Shown here: positions 1 to 13,624 of the stretch, one piece after another
Layout: each line of letters starts with the position of its first letter
How positions within the stretch are numbered: the first letter of the stretch is position 1
NCBI RefSeq assembly: GCF_910592395.1
Contig: NC_088311.1
Location: forward strand, 930,501-994,500
Direction of reading: 5' to 3'
Length of the DNA stretch: 64,000 nt
DNA from: Lineus longissimus
Lineage: Eukaryota > Nemertea > Pilidiophora > Heteronemertea > Lineidae
The notes under the pieces: generated by a model
What the model was told of the DNA's origin: nothing
The model's database searches: none
Seen by the model: only the letters and a program-made list of their open reading frames with translations
Made by a program: the position numbers and the translations under genes

Positions 1-372
1 TATCCAAATCGGTCCTCCAGAGAAGCGTTCATATCTGTAAGTGCGTCAGTGATACTCTCATGAAGATGATCATGAGGACAATTAAACAGAGAGGGCGGAA
101 GCAGTGGGGTGGGGAATACAACTCACCTCACTGCTCAATGGTGATCACATTGCAAAGAGAATACACATCGTTTATTGCACTAGCTTCAGTTCTTGAGCTG
201 TGTCATTTTTGGTAATTGACTGATACCAACAAGTCGGATTATTTCATCATTTAGGTGGGATTTGCAAATGCTAATCAATCCTGTTCACGGAATAAGGACA
301 TCGATCATCAAACACCGAATCATCGACCATAAAGTCGCTTGCTAATATGTATTGCCGTCAACATTCCTGTTG

Positions 373-1115
373 AAGCTGACATGCATGCATAAAAACACTA
401 ACGGCCAAGTTAGAAAACACAAACGCCCGACCACCAAACGACCAACTGCACTTGAAAAATGATAGACACCCAGCGACTCGTCTCACTTGACTGCACAAAC
501 CACAAGTTCATTGACGAGACAGGTCACAGAGACACTCTCGTGTAACGAAAAAATGAAAAATATTCCTCGAGCGGGTTCGAACTCGAAACCCTTGCCACTT
601 AATCCTTGCCGTCTTACCCACTACGCCATGAAGTCGTTGTTGTGAATGAACCTATTTTTCAGTTTTTGATTTTACGTACAAGCTTGACAGAATGGCGTCT
701 TTTGAGCCATCTGTACCATTTTCAGTTTTAAAATGGCCTTAAAAATATGCCCTTTTACAGTATTGGTAAAGTGAATTCATAAGATACATAATCAGGAGAT
801 GAACATGACACCCTGTTATGATTATAGGAGCACGCAGCTATTTTTCGAGTTTTAAAGATGCAAAACAATTTCCCGCTTTGCTAGTATTAAAACCATGCGT
901 GCATTGACGAACTGTCTGATCAATTAGCAATGGTCGCGCAGCATATGGTAAGACATATGACCTGCTGCTCATACCATACTTTTGGTGGATACGGTAGCGC
1001 CACTGCGGCCTCCTGGTAGTCTATCAAATCTGAGGGCGTTTGAAACATGGCTGACGGGCGTCAGTGTTTTCTAACTTGGCCGTTAGGGTTTTTATGCATG
1101 CATGTATGTCAGCTT
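373..1115. mobile_element. Foldback / MITE-like element with about 50-bp terminal inverted repeats
   Basis: Positions 373-420 and 1064-1115 are inverted copies of each other. Both read AAGCTGACAT, then (with a 4-bp indel) ATGCATGCATAAAAAC, one mismatch, then CTAACGGCCAAGTTAGAAAA and CAC. Similarity continues weakly inward (ACGCCCG; GATAGAC.CCAG). The 743-bp unit has no transposase ORF, so it would be a non-autonomous DNA transposon or foldback element. No clear target-site duplication is visible at the outer ends. It encloses a tRNA-like sequence at 561-635. Confidence 0.7.
561..635 (-). repeat. tRNA-derived sequence (SINE head or tRNA pseudogene)
   Basis: On the minus strand this contains an A-box-like TGGCGTAGTGGGTAAGACGG and, about 40 bp later, a B-box-like GAGTTCGAACCCGCTCGAGG. 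The order and spacing are those of the internal RNA polymerase III promoter of a tRNA. A T-rich tail follows. The 5' and 3' ends do not form a good acceptor stem, so it is a tRNA-derived SINE head or a decayed tRNA rather than a functional tRNA. It lies inside the inverted-repeat element at 373-1115. Confidence 0.5.
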
Positions 1116-2063
1116 TAAGCGGACCTGCAGCTGTCGAAACTGATTTCACTTTCAGATCGCCTCATCTTTTTAATTTCTATTCAAATTGATGGGCGGGGGT
1201 CACAAGGAAATTGCCCCTTATTAGATAATTCGATGTTGGCCGGCGAATATAACCAAATTACCAAATCAGCGGTAAGAGGGAAGAAACCCTGAGGGTTACT
1301 GATAGAAAAACCCAAGCATCCTGCAGAATCATCAATAGGCCTTGTTTTATAATTACCAGCACGATATCGGGTTCCAAAAGGACATTGCGCCCAAGGCTCA
1401 TAATCCCTATGACACCACAGTGGTGTCAGAGGCAATATCTGTGCCAAGAACAGCTTGATATCGCGTGTTTGACTTGCCATAGGCCTTTGTCTCCAAATGG
1501 ACAAAGGCAGTTGGCAGTTTGGTGGGTTTGATTAGTCAGATTATCACAGGGTGACTGTGGCGCGGTTCCTGAAACCGTCGCTAAGGGAGACCGGGCTCAA
1601 GCCATCGGGCGATTGAGACTGCTCATTCAGACAATGGCGACTTCACCAATAAAGATTGGTATTTAAATGATAATGGATGTCGTAGAGGGCAGGGAGATGG
1701 CTGATATTTTTTCGGAGTTGTGATAACTTCCGTACGGGATTCTGAAAGCAGCATGCGATTAAACAAGAGAATTGTCACGTAGCTATAGATATTAGATTGG
1801 GAGTGGGGTTTCGATAACAGACCAGTTAGCCTATCCGTTCAGTCCAATGAACAACGTACCAGCAGCGATATGGTATATCATCAGATAACTGCTTGGCTCT
1901 GAGGCCTCTGGTTAAAAGACGCAATTTCAATCTTCATTGCCTAGATATTTAATATGCAACTGACTATGTTGATGATAGTTTCTCCTATGTTTCATTCCGG
2001 TGACGATTCAATACTGACTGGTCATGGTATGAACCAGTGTTGGTAGTAATCTTGTGGACCTAC

Positions 2064-2245
2064 CTCGACACTAAGCTCATCACTGGAGCGCCTCTTCCTC
2101 TCTGGATGACCGCGGCTCTCTTGACCTTTCTCAAGGGCAGCGTTGCCATTCTGATCAACAAACGAACCATCTGCTTCCTGGCCACCTTTAGCAGACGACA
2201 GGTTCACTGGCGAACTGATCCGACTGTTCTCCGCTGATGTGGTGT
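2064..2245 (-). CDS. NOL4: NOL4/NOL4L orthologue, internal exon with PVNLS motif
   Basis: This 182-nt exon has an acceptor (TTTTCTCCTTCCAG|ACACC) and a donor (GTCGAG|GTAGGT). Its first two bases complete the codon begun at 15142, then 60 codons follow, ending in phase 0. It encodes a hydrophilic, presumably disordered stretch. ISSPVNLSSAKGGQ (about residues 9-22) contains PVNLS, a PxNLS-type match to the CtBP-binding motif. Vertebrate NOL4 has EQPLNLSDSP in the same general region. Near the end PERKRRSSDEL gives a basic patch that could serve nuclear import. CtBP binding and import are inferences. The C-terminal conserved block of NOL4 should be encoded by later exons below position 2064, but nothing matching was seen in the first 2 kb. 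Confidence 0.82.
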
Positions 2246-5200
2246 CTGGAAGGAGAAAAGTAAAGGATGCTAAGAAATGATGACTTTTTTTGAAGTATTT
2301 TCAGAAATATTCTAATCCCGATGGATATATATATATATATGGAAATATGGAAATATTGATATGGGAACATTTAAAATGTTACACGATGCACATCCGGGGT
2401 TGCATTCATCAAAGCCAAACGCAGCAGTTTTGGATGGAAACAAAATAATTATAACTGTACCTATTTCACACCAGTAACATTTAAAAAAAACATATTCGAG
2501 AATATTCGTACATGTATATTAAACATTTGAAACAATAGACTGGTGAAGTTAAAAGAAATGTCATAATCAATCTGCATTGCCCACTATAATTATCAACAAA
2601 AGTGACAAATATTCTTATATTTATCAACCAGCATAACTTTGAAATATTAGTGATTTAAAATCTAAATACAGTTTCAGCTAATTTTGAGATCGCAGGAGGA
2701 ACAAAGCCTTTGTAACAACACTCTATTTGGTCAAAACAATATGAATATCAATCGTTTTATGTTTTTATCCACCAGCCAGGGTTTGGCCGGTTTGGTACTA
2801 ACGTGTGGAGAACAAAGGTTCAGCTGTTTCGATCGATTCGTTTTGATAGATTGGATTTGTGGGTGTGATGAGTAATTATCTGTGGTATTTATGACAAGTC
2901 ACTCACAACACTCGTTTTCTATGGTTAATCAAACATTAAGATATGTTGAGTCAAATGTCATCTTTCCAAACATGTGCCACAGGTGGGACCAGGAAGATAA
3001 GGACTCGTATCTGGTGAGACAACTAGAGGTCTGGCAGCCTACAGGGCCCGCTGCTTAGGGAAATTTGCACTCGTTTTCTTTGGAATCAATAAAAACCGCA
3101 TGTTGAATTCGTGAACGGGTCCAAACGGGTGGTACCCCCAGCTAAACCAGGGAGACATGATCATGATGGGGGTACTAAAAGCCTGTGGGCCTGGGTGGCT
3201 CGCCTGCGAGCAAAATGTACAGGTCTGCATGGACAACTATCTTTCCGTTTCTCTCGCAACCAAAGACAGAATACAGTGTACGCATTGAAAACCTGATTGC
3301 AAACGTTGAAGAAGAATCTCGCCGTAAACTCCAAACCAAAAATGCTGACGGGGTAATAATGAACGTGTTTTCGATTGTGCTATGATTAATGTGAGTGCGG
3401 CAGCATTATTCCTACTGTTTTAATTGCTCCCTCCTTGGCAGCTGCCTAACAAAAGAGAGAGAGAGGTGCGGTGAATATTTAATCGTATCTCGAATTCGTT
3501 CATCCTTTTTTCCCCAGAGCAGACTAGATACTCATCGGTGACACCAGTTGGTGAATAATGTAAGTTGAGCTCCATTGTTTGCCAACCAGTATTCGATACA
3601 CGTATCAATACCGCAACCTATAGTTGTCACGATTGATGCCAAATGTCTTCATTATCGATTTCAACCTAAATAGGACTGGACTATGTTCGAATAACACATT
3701 CAAGTACGTGTAATTCATACCTTTTTGATATGAGATGCACTTATCGATTCGTGAACTCTGAATCATTTATCACATCTATAATTATTAGGGAAAAAACAAT
3801 GAGAGAATATCATATTGGAGGTCGGGGAGACGACAGATTGAGGTCCCGGATGATGAGCACTTGAAGAGTGGACATTCTATAAAAGTCCGTTACATCGGAG
3901 TATGGAGTCAATAACCAAACAAAGAGCTTGCCCTGCTGACAGAGGAGGCACTGTCCTCTGATCCACGTTTTAGTTTATATTCCTATTCCTAGGGGGAGAC
4001 TCAAAAAGCGCAACGAAATCTTCACTTTCCGTATAATTGGCGTCGCCTTCCTAATCGATAGTGAAAGCAAATGGCGAAAGAATCACATAATAAGCAGTGA
4101 AATCAGTCAATAGTTTGTCAATGTTTGCTTGTATCGTCTGCAGCCAATAGTTGCCAAGGTAAGACACAGGTCATCAACGCTTACCCAACATCACTGATCA
4201 ATGCAATGGTGGGTTACATTAGAGAAACGAAGACGCTACAAATGGAGACAGCTGTGCGTTCAGTCATGTCAGTCCAGGTTGTGTACATAATTTCAAAATG
4301 AATATTTAAGTTTTTACGAAGTTAGACAATGAGATCCGGACTTCCCCATATACAAAACAGTAAAATTGCCGTTAGCCTATTCAGTAAATTATACCAAGCT
4401 GTTTTGATTGCATGGGAAAACCAAAGGCAACACGACCGAATGTACCCAGCTGGCAGGTGGGGGCTTTTGAGAGAGTTGTCAATAAAAACGAGCTCAGTCG
4501 CTTTTCTTGCGTTTACACGTTTTTCAAATGGGACAAAGAGTAACAATGAAGCCATGGCCGGTACATCTGACTCATAGGCTTACATGAGTGATTAATACTG
4601 TTTATCTCATTCGAAGCAGGATATGAGGCAATAAAGCTGGAATGGAGGACCAAACAATATGCACAGTACCTGTATGTTGACCCGTCAAGAGTTGGAAACC
4701 AAGTTGACACCGTCATCGATTATATCATTGAAAATGGTAAAAAGTCAAGTACTGGTTAAGAGTCTTCCCATGATAATCATCTTCCCGGTCATTTCTTTGG
4801 AGCTAACATTGCCAAGATGAATACTTGGAAGCCAATATTGGCGCAATGGTATAACGCGAAGATCGCTACACATTTTCCAAGTTCCGCCCTGGTGACATTT
4901 TTAGATTAACAAATCGATTTTATGCGATATGATTTTCTTGTTTTCGTTACACCCTCTAAGGAGGCGTACCGAGATTACCAGGAAAACGCCTCTGAGACCG
5001 AGATGGGCGATAATTCCATGTGGGAGGCTTCCTCAAGGATGAACTAACGTTATTACCCTTTACCGAAACCTACTCTGCATGCGTGTTTGTTAATTTCTCT
5101 GTTTACCACCCACCAAATTACCATAATTAGACACGATGAACAAAACCATGTCGACCCAAAATGACTTCGCACAGGAAGCGGTACTGAAAAAGGTGAGCCA

Positions 5201-7410
5201 AGTCAGACAATCAACCAATACAGCTCTTCAGCTATCGAAAGGATGATTGAGAAACAAACACAACAATGATAACAAGATGGTGAAACACATCGAAGACACG
5301 TTGCTAACCTGAGGTCATGCCCGCCTTAGCGGCAATGTCTTTTGGTGGCGACATTCTACTACTATGTAACGGAAGGCGGTCAGGTATCCGTAAGGCTCCC
5401 GAGGGACAGTCCAGGCCACTGTGCAACATCATCCGGTTCAATTGCCTACACTGCCAGAGACGGGCCTCCTCATTCAGTCCCATGGGCCAGTCGAACTTGG
5501 CAAGCGAGGCAACATCCATGAAGGGAACCCGACCAGGAAACCGGTACAAATCCGAAATATCCAACTTGAATTTGTAAAGTTTCCACAATAAGAAGGTGTA
5601 TTCCAATTAATGATTGGTAAATCCACAAGTATCCCTTGGAAACACTATCGCTATCCTTGTCTCTGCATGTGATAATCTTCTTGTTATTTCACAATATTGA
5701 TTGTCAATGAATGATTTCCTACACGTTATGGTTCCACGAACAACTCCCCGCTTGATAACACGAAAGAAAACTCCAGCGTCCTCCTATCGGCTGTATTAGG
5801 AATGGGAGAGCCTTCGCGGGAATTCAAGTCGTTAAGCAATTCAAAGAAGTAGATCGCCCCTAAACCGCCTCGTGTGAGGAATCTCAAGAATGACATGAGG
5901 TGACGCAGGAAATGCTAGTTAAAGGCGAAGAAGCTCATCAAACCAGCGCCTCGAAGATTCCTCCGATTTGAGAAGACAAAGGGATGACGATGCTGTATCT
6001 CCATGCGATAGCTTCTATGAATAGCAGCGGTATCGACGAGTCAATGCGGCATCTATGAATGAACAGGCCTTAATAAAACAGCCAATCGATATGTCACTAT
6101 TGTGTTACAATGCCTCGCGTCAGTTCTCAAGCAATACAATTTACAAATCCCTCAGCGACACATGGACTCAACCAAATTTCATCTGAAGCTAAAGCAAACA
6201 TATGGACAAACAAGCTCCTTTCTCAATAAAATGTTGCCAGCTCAGGTGCTGTAAAATGTCTCGCTCTAATCATAAAGGCGTATGATGGAACAGTGGTCCA
6301 ATATCGGTTCAATCGATAGCGGCACGCTTCAGCCTCGCTCTCGCATCACTTGGAGAGTTCCGCTGCGGGTGTGACGAGTTGTATTGACATGGCGACGAAT
6401 CTCCGTTGCTAAGCACATCCAAGGGGCGGGTCAAACTAAAAAGACGGATTCCCATTGTTCGGAAGCCCGTTACATCGATAATCCCTGATCGCTTCTGCAG
6501 TTTAATTTGCCGCGGTATCAACGCCTCGGGCGGGTAATGAGATGTGGCCTTTTTCTATATTCAGTAGGTGAAGGCTTCTCTCTCGAGATCGGCCGAGCTT
6601 TGGAGATGTTACAATCGAGAACTGATGATGGTCCCTCATGAACATCCATATCCGACCATCATTTCAGTCACAGTTCTTAGAAGACCTATTCAATTCAGAT
6701 CAAACTGGATGAGTTTGAGAAGATTTTCAGATTTTTTAGACTTTGCCCGACCGATGCAGATTCGGAAAGCAAAATACGATGATGACTTGCTTGGGTCTGT
6801 AACAAATAGCGCTGATATTTCTTGCACAATTTCATAACGAAAAGGTCAGAACTAACGCCCTGAGGCCAAAATAAGCCCTGTGTATCTATGACAGAGATTC
6901 TAATTTCAGTTACTGGTCTCTTTGATGATGAAGTAAGTATATATACATCATGCATGCATCAGTCTATGTAAGGGGAAAAAGGGGTAATTCAAGGCGAAGG
7001 ACGTATGGATGGGGTGTCATTATATCACTGAGTAAGAAAAGAAAAAGTCAATGTCAAGCGACACCATGTATAGAGGAGAATATTATTGTCCATCCTAAAT
7101 ATTGGGAAGAGTACATTTAGAATTTAAACTTTAATCTTGATAAAAAGCAATGTGCTATTTTCACCAAGTTTTGAGAGAGATAATATTTGCAGCTCGCTGA
7201 TGTTATGATCATGTCACTGGAGAAGCATGTTACCTTTATACAATCTGGCATCGTCACATACAGATGTTGTGGATGCAGATACACGTTATGGTGTGCGTAT
7301 GAGGATGAGATGAGTTTTTATTACGGAAATTACAATGAAATCAAAGTTCCACAATGCCACTAAATTGAACGGAAGCTCCACATCCGAGGCATGTCTCCTA
7401 AAGTGCGACA

Positions 7411-7480
7411 ATGCGCCCGGACTCTCGTCCTGTCATGTTTCGATTCTCTCACAAGACAACACTCTAACCGCCCAGGCCTA
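7411..7480 (-). repeat. Possible diverged tRNA-like SINE head
   Basis: The minus strand reads GGCCTGGGCGGTTAGAGTG (A-box-like), then TTGTCTTGTGAGAGAATC, then GACGAGAGTCCGGGCGC in place of a B box. The layout resembles a Leu/Ser-type tRNA-derived SINE with substitutions and one extra base in the B box. This is a weak call. Confidence 0.3.
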
Positions 7481-9217
7481 ATTACACCGTTATGACCTTC
7501 CAGTGCCCGGTGTTATCAGCTGAGGCACGCTCGTCCCCGCTTTCCTGCAACAAGTTGCCACTTCCGGTTCAGTTAAGGACCGGGTCTGACCTCTGTCATC
7601 CAAAAAGTATCAATGGGAACTATTTCGTTATGGCAGCCATAGGCTTGCAACCGGAAGCTATTTTTCAATGACAAAATATCCCCAAATCTCATTCTTCCTC
7701 TAAAAGAGTTAATGCCTCTACTCGATATACGTGCCATCACTCTATTTCTCTCACTTCCGAAAACACAAAGAACATTTCGGCACTCCAAGGCATCATCAAT
7801 GCATCTTAGCAACCTTTTACATTTAGAACACTCGAAACGTGAACCGCTTTCTTTGTATCGCGATCGGTAATGCTAGAGCACAGTTAGCAGTTTTTTGTTG
7901 CATAAGCGGCGTGGCGGATCGCTTCCTCTGCTCCAGGCATGGTAACTTGGCACAATCAAGGCCCGCGTCTTTAAAATCAAATATTTAAACATGGAGAGAA
8001 ACTAATTCTAATGGCAACAGTATGTAAAGCTTTATCGATCGGTACCCCTAGTAACCATCCGAAGCATCATGTTTGGCAGAGGGTTTTTTTTCGCGGCCAT
8101 TAAATAGCAAGATCGCTCTTTATACTCCGACGTCACAATTTCGGAGAAGTGAATTATAAAAAGGCTTTCCTTCGATCATCACATTATTCCCAAACCATGC
8201 AGCAGTGTCATTGGAGGCGTCAATCTCCATGATTCTTCAGTCAGAAATAGCGAGTGAGATTGCCTCCTTAAAAAATCAGATGTCGTTGATTTTTGAACGA
8301 GAGCGGATGACGTCATCCTTCCTTCTCGACCAAGTGCCACGCCGATCCACCATCTTGATTTGAATGGTTACGTTTCGGGGCTTGAGCGCCAATCGATGCA
8401 CTGGTTTGCAGTTTGTTTTTCTTGGCACTGAATTACGCTCAAAGGAGAGTGTTATCGTGCAGCATGTCGCGAGGCAGAAATTTTTGGCGTCAAGATGGTT
8501 CGGTTTAGGAGCAGTGAATAAAGTAATGGCTTTCTTTCCCAAGGGCGTGGAACACTTGATTATTCTGAACACGCAACGAGGGAAGACTAAAACAGAGGAA
8601 AGATTGAAAAAGGGGTTTGTCTTCCGGCAATCTACAGCCAACTGAAGTCAGACATCTTCTCCAATTTGTTGAAGTAGTTTGTATTTAACGTTTCCATCGA
8701 GTTCTTGCCGACTCCCTCTGCTGGCCACTTGTGATGTAGCCATTCGCCAATGGATAGGCCATCCTGTCCTCTCCAACATTCTCCGATTTCAACCATTCAG
8801 TTTTTTTAGCAAGCTTTGGATATGCACTAAAAACCAAAATGATGGTAAGCTTATATCTAACATCGATCGATCAAAAGGCTCCTGGTTATATTAAACACGC
8901 ATTTCAGTTTAACAGTTTAACACCACCACGAAAAAAGTTAAAAGGAGAAATTAAAGAGGTTTTGAAATTGTTGGAACGCTTCAGCAGATGTGTGACAAGC
9001 ACTGCCTTTCTATACATTTATACATTCGAGTTTTAACGAATGCAAATAATTCGATAGTAACCACGAATCACCATATTAGATTTCGCTGTTTTTTACTCCT
9101 ATAGGAGTGGTTCTAACGCGCGGCGCAGTCCTCATCTATCACTGAACACATTGGAGCATTCTAAAATGTGGAATGATGAGAAATGAAAAGACGAATGCTG
9201 CCAATATTTCTGCTTTC

Positions 9218-9418
9218 AAGTCCGAATATTTTTTCACTTGCTTTTTTTCTGCTCAAAATGAAGAAACATCATCAGCCCCAAAAAAGTTTGGCTTTGAAAA
9301 TTTTTCAGAATTTTGAACTTATGAAAAAATTCAACTCTGAAGGATGAAAAATATTTTTGAGTCCAAATATTTTATTCACTTGTTTTTTTCTGCTCTTAAT
9401 GAAGAAACATCATCAGCC
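9218..9418. repeat. Local duplication, about 60-bp copies
   Basis: Two direct copies of about 60 bp (9218-9277 and 9358-9418) share GTCC.AATATTTT.TTCACTTG and TGAAGAAACATCATCAGCC with about 85-90 percent identity. They are separated by about 80 bp of AT-rich sequence with repeated TTTGAAAATTTTTCA-like words. Confidence 0.75.
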
Positions 9419-12400
9419 TGGGGTTCCACTGTCCATGTATGTATCTACTAGTATATCGTCTGATCATCTTTAGTATGTAAATGTTAAATTTTCATCATGT
9501 TACATATATATGCATGTAGTCGTTGTATTTTCAATACATTTTTATTGCATTAAAAGGCCTACATTGTACCGATAAGTAAAATAGCTTTTTATACAGAGCA
9601 ATAAGCAATTTGATATTTGATATTTGTCATGGATTATTGATGGTTACTGATTAAAAGTGAACGAGCATTTTAAAGCGGAATTCGGATAATCCATTCATCA
9701 CACGTCAGCATTTGTAAGTGGCTTGATCTCAATTATGACTGGGAACAAAATGGTTACAAAATGGGTATACACTGCAAAAATCTATACGTATGTCCAGGAG
9801 CAAAATCTCCAATTTCCAAATTGGCCTCTCCCCAATAACGTTGCTGATCGCGCGTAGGTCACGTGGTGTGAGCAATAACACGCTGCACCCTGCTTCCGAT
9901 ATGACCTCGGGCTCTATCGAAGTTGTCACTAATATGAGAGCTCAAATGACATATTTACTACAACAGCACTGATCCTCAAATTCACCTTTGGAGAATGTAC
10001 GATGAGCATAATTACATGTAATGAAATATCTATAACAATACTCAACGGAAACACTGCTTTTTGTATAACATTCTGGCTTACATATATTTTCAAGTGATTC
10101 GTGACAGATGCGATCAGGTCAAATGTATGGATGATTGGTGAAAGTATTGTTTGGAACTAATTGTGAAATGGATTTCGGCAAGGTACATGTCGACGGTCAT
10201 GAGTGAAAGTAGGATAGGGCAACAAAGGAATCGCCGGTGAAGCCATTGTGTCCTTATCCTGACGAATGCATTTTAATGATGAATTCGAGGGCAAGCAATT
10301 AATTCATTGGTTTCGAAATTAATAGGTTGGCGAGGATTACTTTGATAGTTTACATGTAATATTGTAAGATGACAGTTAAAAGTCGGCCAAAGGAGTGATC
10401 GGCAGTTGACCCAAATGTGACTTCACATGGGCTTCGGACTTTACTCGAATTGTGACAGTGCCAGTCAACACAAAAACCGGGTTTCTAATGGAGCATTCCA
10501 ACGCCAGGAGTCTCCGTCATCATCTGCCCCATTCAGGAGAAAGCACGAGATTTTCCACAACATTCACTGCACAAGTTAATGAAAAATGGACACGTGTGTG
10601 CTGCGCTGGTTAGAAAAATCTGGATGATGGAGAATGTGCCCTGCGTGAAATAAAATATGAAAAATGCCCACTCTTGATTTCATTTAATGGCGCACCTGCG
10701 GTTGTGTAAAGAGACATGCACCGCGACCATGGGCTTGACTGATCATAGGAGTGGGGACCAGAATGGGAAACACGCGGACGAAATCAATGGATGAATTTCG
10801 ATATCAACGGGAAAAGACAATGGCGATGGATAATGGCTAGAAACTGCTGGTTAATGGTCGCCAGTCCAGAAATAATTCGATTTGACCAACTCGTTCCAAA
10901 TGTACATACATGTAAATAGAAACATATATTGACATCTCCGATGACGTCATCCATGTCGTCATGTGAACAGAAAAAGTACAGATGACAACTCGACAACATA
11001 ACCTTCAAAATCAATTTAATTTTATAGGGAATTGATCCAAGAATTTGACTAGCACAGAACACATTAGAAGCCAGCTAATAATAGTTCTCTCACCAAAGAA
11101 ACTATTGGCTTTTTCTTGTCATTTCATTTGGATCAGATTGACAAAGGCTTACGTAAGCGGGTGATTCTCAAATACTGCACGTTTTTACATAAACTTGACA
11201 AGAATTTCTAGTAATTCAAGAAGATATCGAACAAATTACATGAAAAGATTTGAGAATAATTCCCCGTCTTTCGTCTATTACCTGAAACTTAGACGCCAAC
11301 TCGGAGAATGTGTCTTCAGGTATAATCTTCATTCACGATGAAACTCGACTCATTTAATGTTACATGATATGATTTTGTGACTGAACTATTGAAAAGAAAT
11401 TGTCATCTCTCGTCGACAAGGCATTGTCTTACACTGGTTTTGTTTTCTAATCTCCAGTCGCGGATTCAAACAAAAAACGACGATATCAGTTTGTAGATGA
11501 GTTCCATTGTGAGTTTGAGGAGATGATTTCCAATTATCATGTCCGCAATTTGAAGCGTTTCTAGAACATGGTCATTCATTTTCATGGCGCGCTGAACAGA
11601 TCCCACAGTCTCTGTTGGTTTTCTCGGCATCATAGATGCTCGTCCGTACATCGGATGTTATCGCACAAGCATCTTACACGCAAAAAACCCAAATGGAACA
11701 TTCTGCACACCACTCGCGATTATTTGATTTGGACTCCCTAGTGACAAACATTGAGCTTTAGCAGACCTCAAGTCTGTGAAGATGCGCTAAAAGCCACAGT
11801 CCCAAGCGTGATCGCCATGAAAAAGTAATGTCCATAGCCTTCATAATATACTATAGAATCTCAAGCGGTCGAGAGGAGAAAGAAACGCCCATCAAGAAGA
11901 ACCTGAAAAGTTTACATGATGCAGATAACAAAATGTCGCCGTCCTTGACTCGTGGACAAAGGGTGTGACCTCTTGATACGAGGCCGTGAACGCCTCCAGT
12001 TGATTGTCAGCTCTGACACGCCGTGGACGCCCGTTTCCAAGGGACACGCTCCCCAGGACCCGCATTAATCGGGCCTGTCAAGGAACAGAGGGGGAACGCT
12101 GCGCATCTCTGTTAGTTCAATGAAATGTCGGGAAGGGGTCAGCGAGTGTCAATCAGCAGCGGGCACGAGTTGGTTCTTGATTCGAGATGGTCTTCCTTGA
12201 TCCTTGGTCCAACGGCTTCCTAGATATTGCACAATCGAGATAATTTGATGAGGAAGCATTTCAAACTAACAGAGGTGTCGCAAGAGTCTTTTTTCAGATG
12301 GCAAGCACTCTATAATTAATGCCACCTCTCATCCCATTGTTCCCTGGCCAGCTAACGTCACAGGGTAGCTGTCACACTAAAGACAAAGACACACAATGTG

Positions 12401-13597
12401 AAAGCGGGTCTGAACAGGGTCACACAAAGCACTGGCGAGGCTGGACTCGTGTGTGACCTTTCTTGTCTCACTTCTAAAGAGGACAAAGACATAATGGACA
12501 TGGGTACAATGGGGGGAACATATGCTCCTGATGAGGAACAATATGTATTAAACAGCGTGCCCGTAGTCATGGTGATCGGATGAATTCATTACGTGGCTAC
12601 TGTAGCATAACTTAGTTAATAGCCCCAAAAGGTTAGGCCTCTTCGCCCAGCATCCGTGTCGGCGTTATTCAATTTGACCAACCTCTATAGGGGGTAACGG
12701 GGAATGCTAACTCCGGAGAGTAATTGTGTTTGTTTTAGCCTGAAGTTCATAAATGGGGATAACAGTTCCTCAGGTCCAACAGAGAATCGCACCAAAACTG
12801 ACGGGTACTGAGGTGGACGTCAATCGCTCGCCCGATTGTTCGAAGACGATTGAGACCGGAACCCCCTTATCGACGATGATAGCCGATCGACATCTAGAGG
12901 TCTGTTTCATCAAGACTGCTCGGAAGTTTCGTTGCGCACCAACGTACAACCCTAAAGTCAAATGGTGCGGTGAGAGCTTCAACCAAACGGCTGGTGTGCC
13001 AAGGCTCTGTACTTTTCTGTTGGCCGGCAAAAATCTCGTTCCGGGGTTCTTAACTCAAGCACTGATCAAACTGATAAGGAGCGATTCCAGTATACGACAA
13101 ACTGAAAGTAGTCTTTCTCTTTGCCGAAAAGGCTTTACTCCCAATTTCATCTTTACATGTAAAACCTGAGAGAAGTGCATTCGGCGTGTGGTGAAGAGTA
13201 AATTAACCAGAGGGTTCAGCCGGCGCGGGTAACAGCTTGTGCGACGATTGAGCCAGACAACTGCGGGGCACTCTGGCATTAACGTCCATTTCAATTAGAA
13301 AATGGAAATGGGAGAGTGGACCGGCACAGAGGTGCATATGCTTTTGTTCCACGGTTTGGAGGACTGACTTGGGTGGAAACGTGTCCTGGTGGAATCTACA
13401 CGATAGAGAATGAATGTGATGGACACGTTTGGAATGTCAGATATGTCACAGACTCCAGCGCCAGGATAGAGCGGCCTCTCACATGTCTCAATCCTTCCAA
13501 TGCAAGAATTCAGCTTCCGTCTGATCCGAGAGAGCCTTTGGTAACCGTCATTCTAGCGATAAACCTTTCTCGAACTGGTTTCAAGCCTGTCTGTAAA

Positions 13598-13624
13598 CAA
13601 GGACGTTTTATATAAACGTCCTTG
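13598..13624. other. Perfect 11-bp hairpin
   Basis: CAAGGACGTTT and AAACGTCCTTG form a perfect 11-bp stem around the loop TATAT. It lies at the end of an otherwise unassigned open frame (13316-13615). Its role is unknown. Confidence 0.85.

Larger units (their letters stand above)
1..2063. other. Intron of NOL4 after exon 2064-2245 (incomplete)
   Basis: Apart from the foldback element at 373-1115 and its tRNA-like insert, nothing is recognised. The expected next NOL4 exon (the conserved C-terminal block) was not found here on the minus strand. Frames such as 1181-1504 have no recognisable product. Confidence 0.6.

Noticed and set aside
12753-13169. Plus-strand frame of 138 codons overlapping an 86-codon minus frame.
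   Set aside because: No family resemblance in either frame and no gene structure around it.
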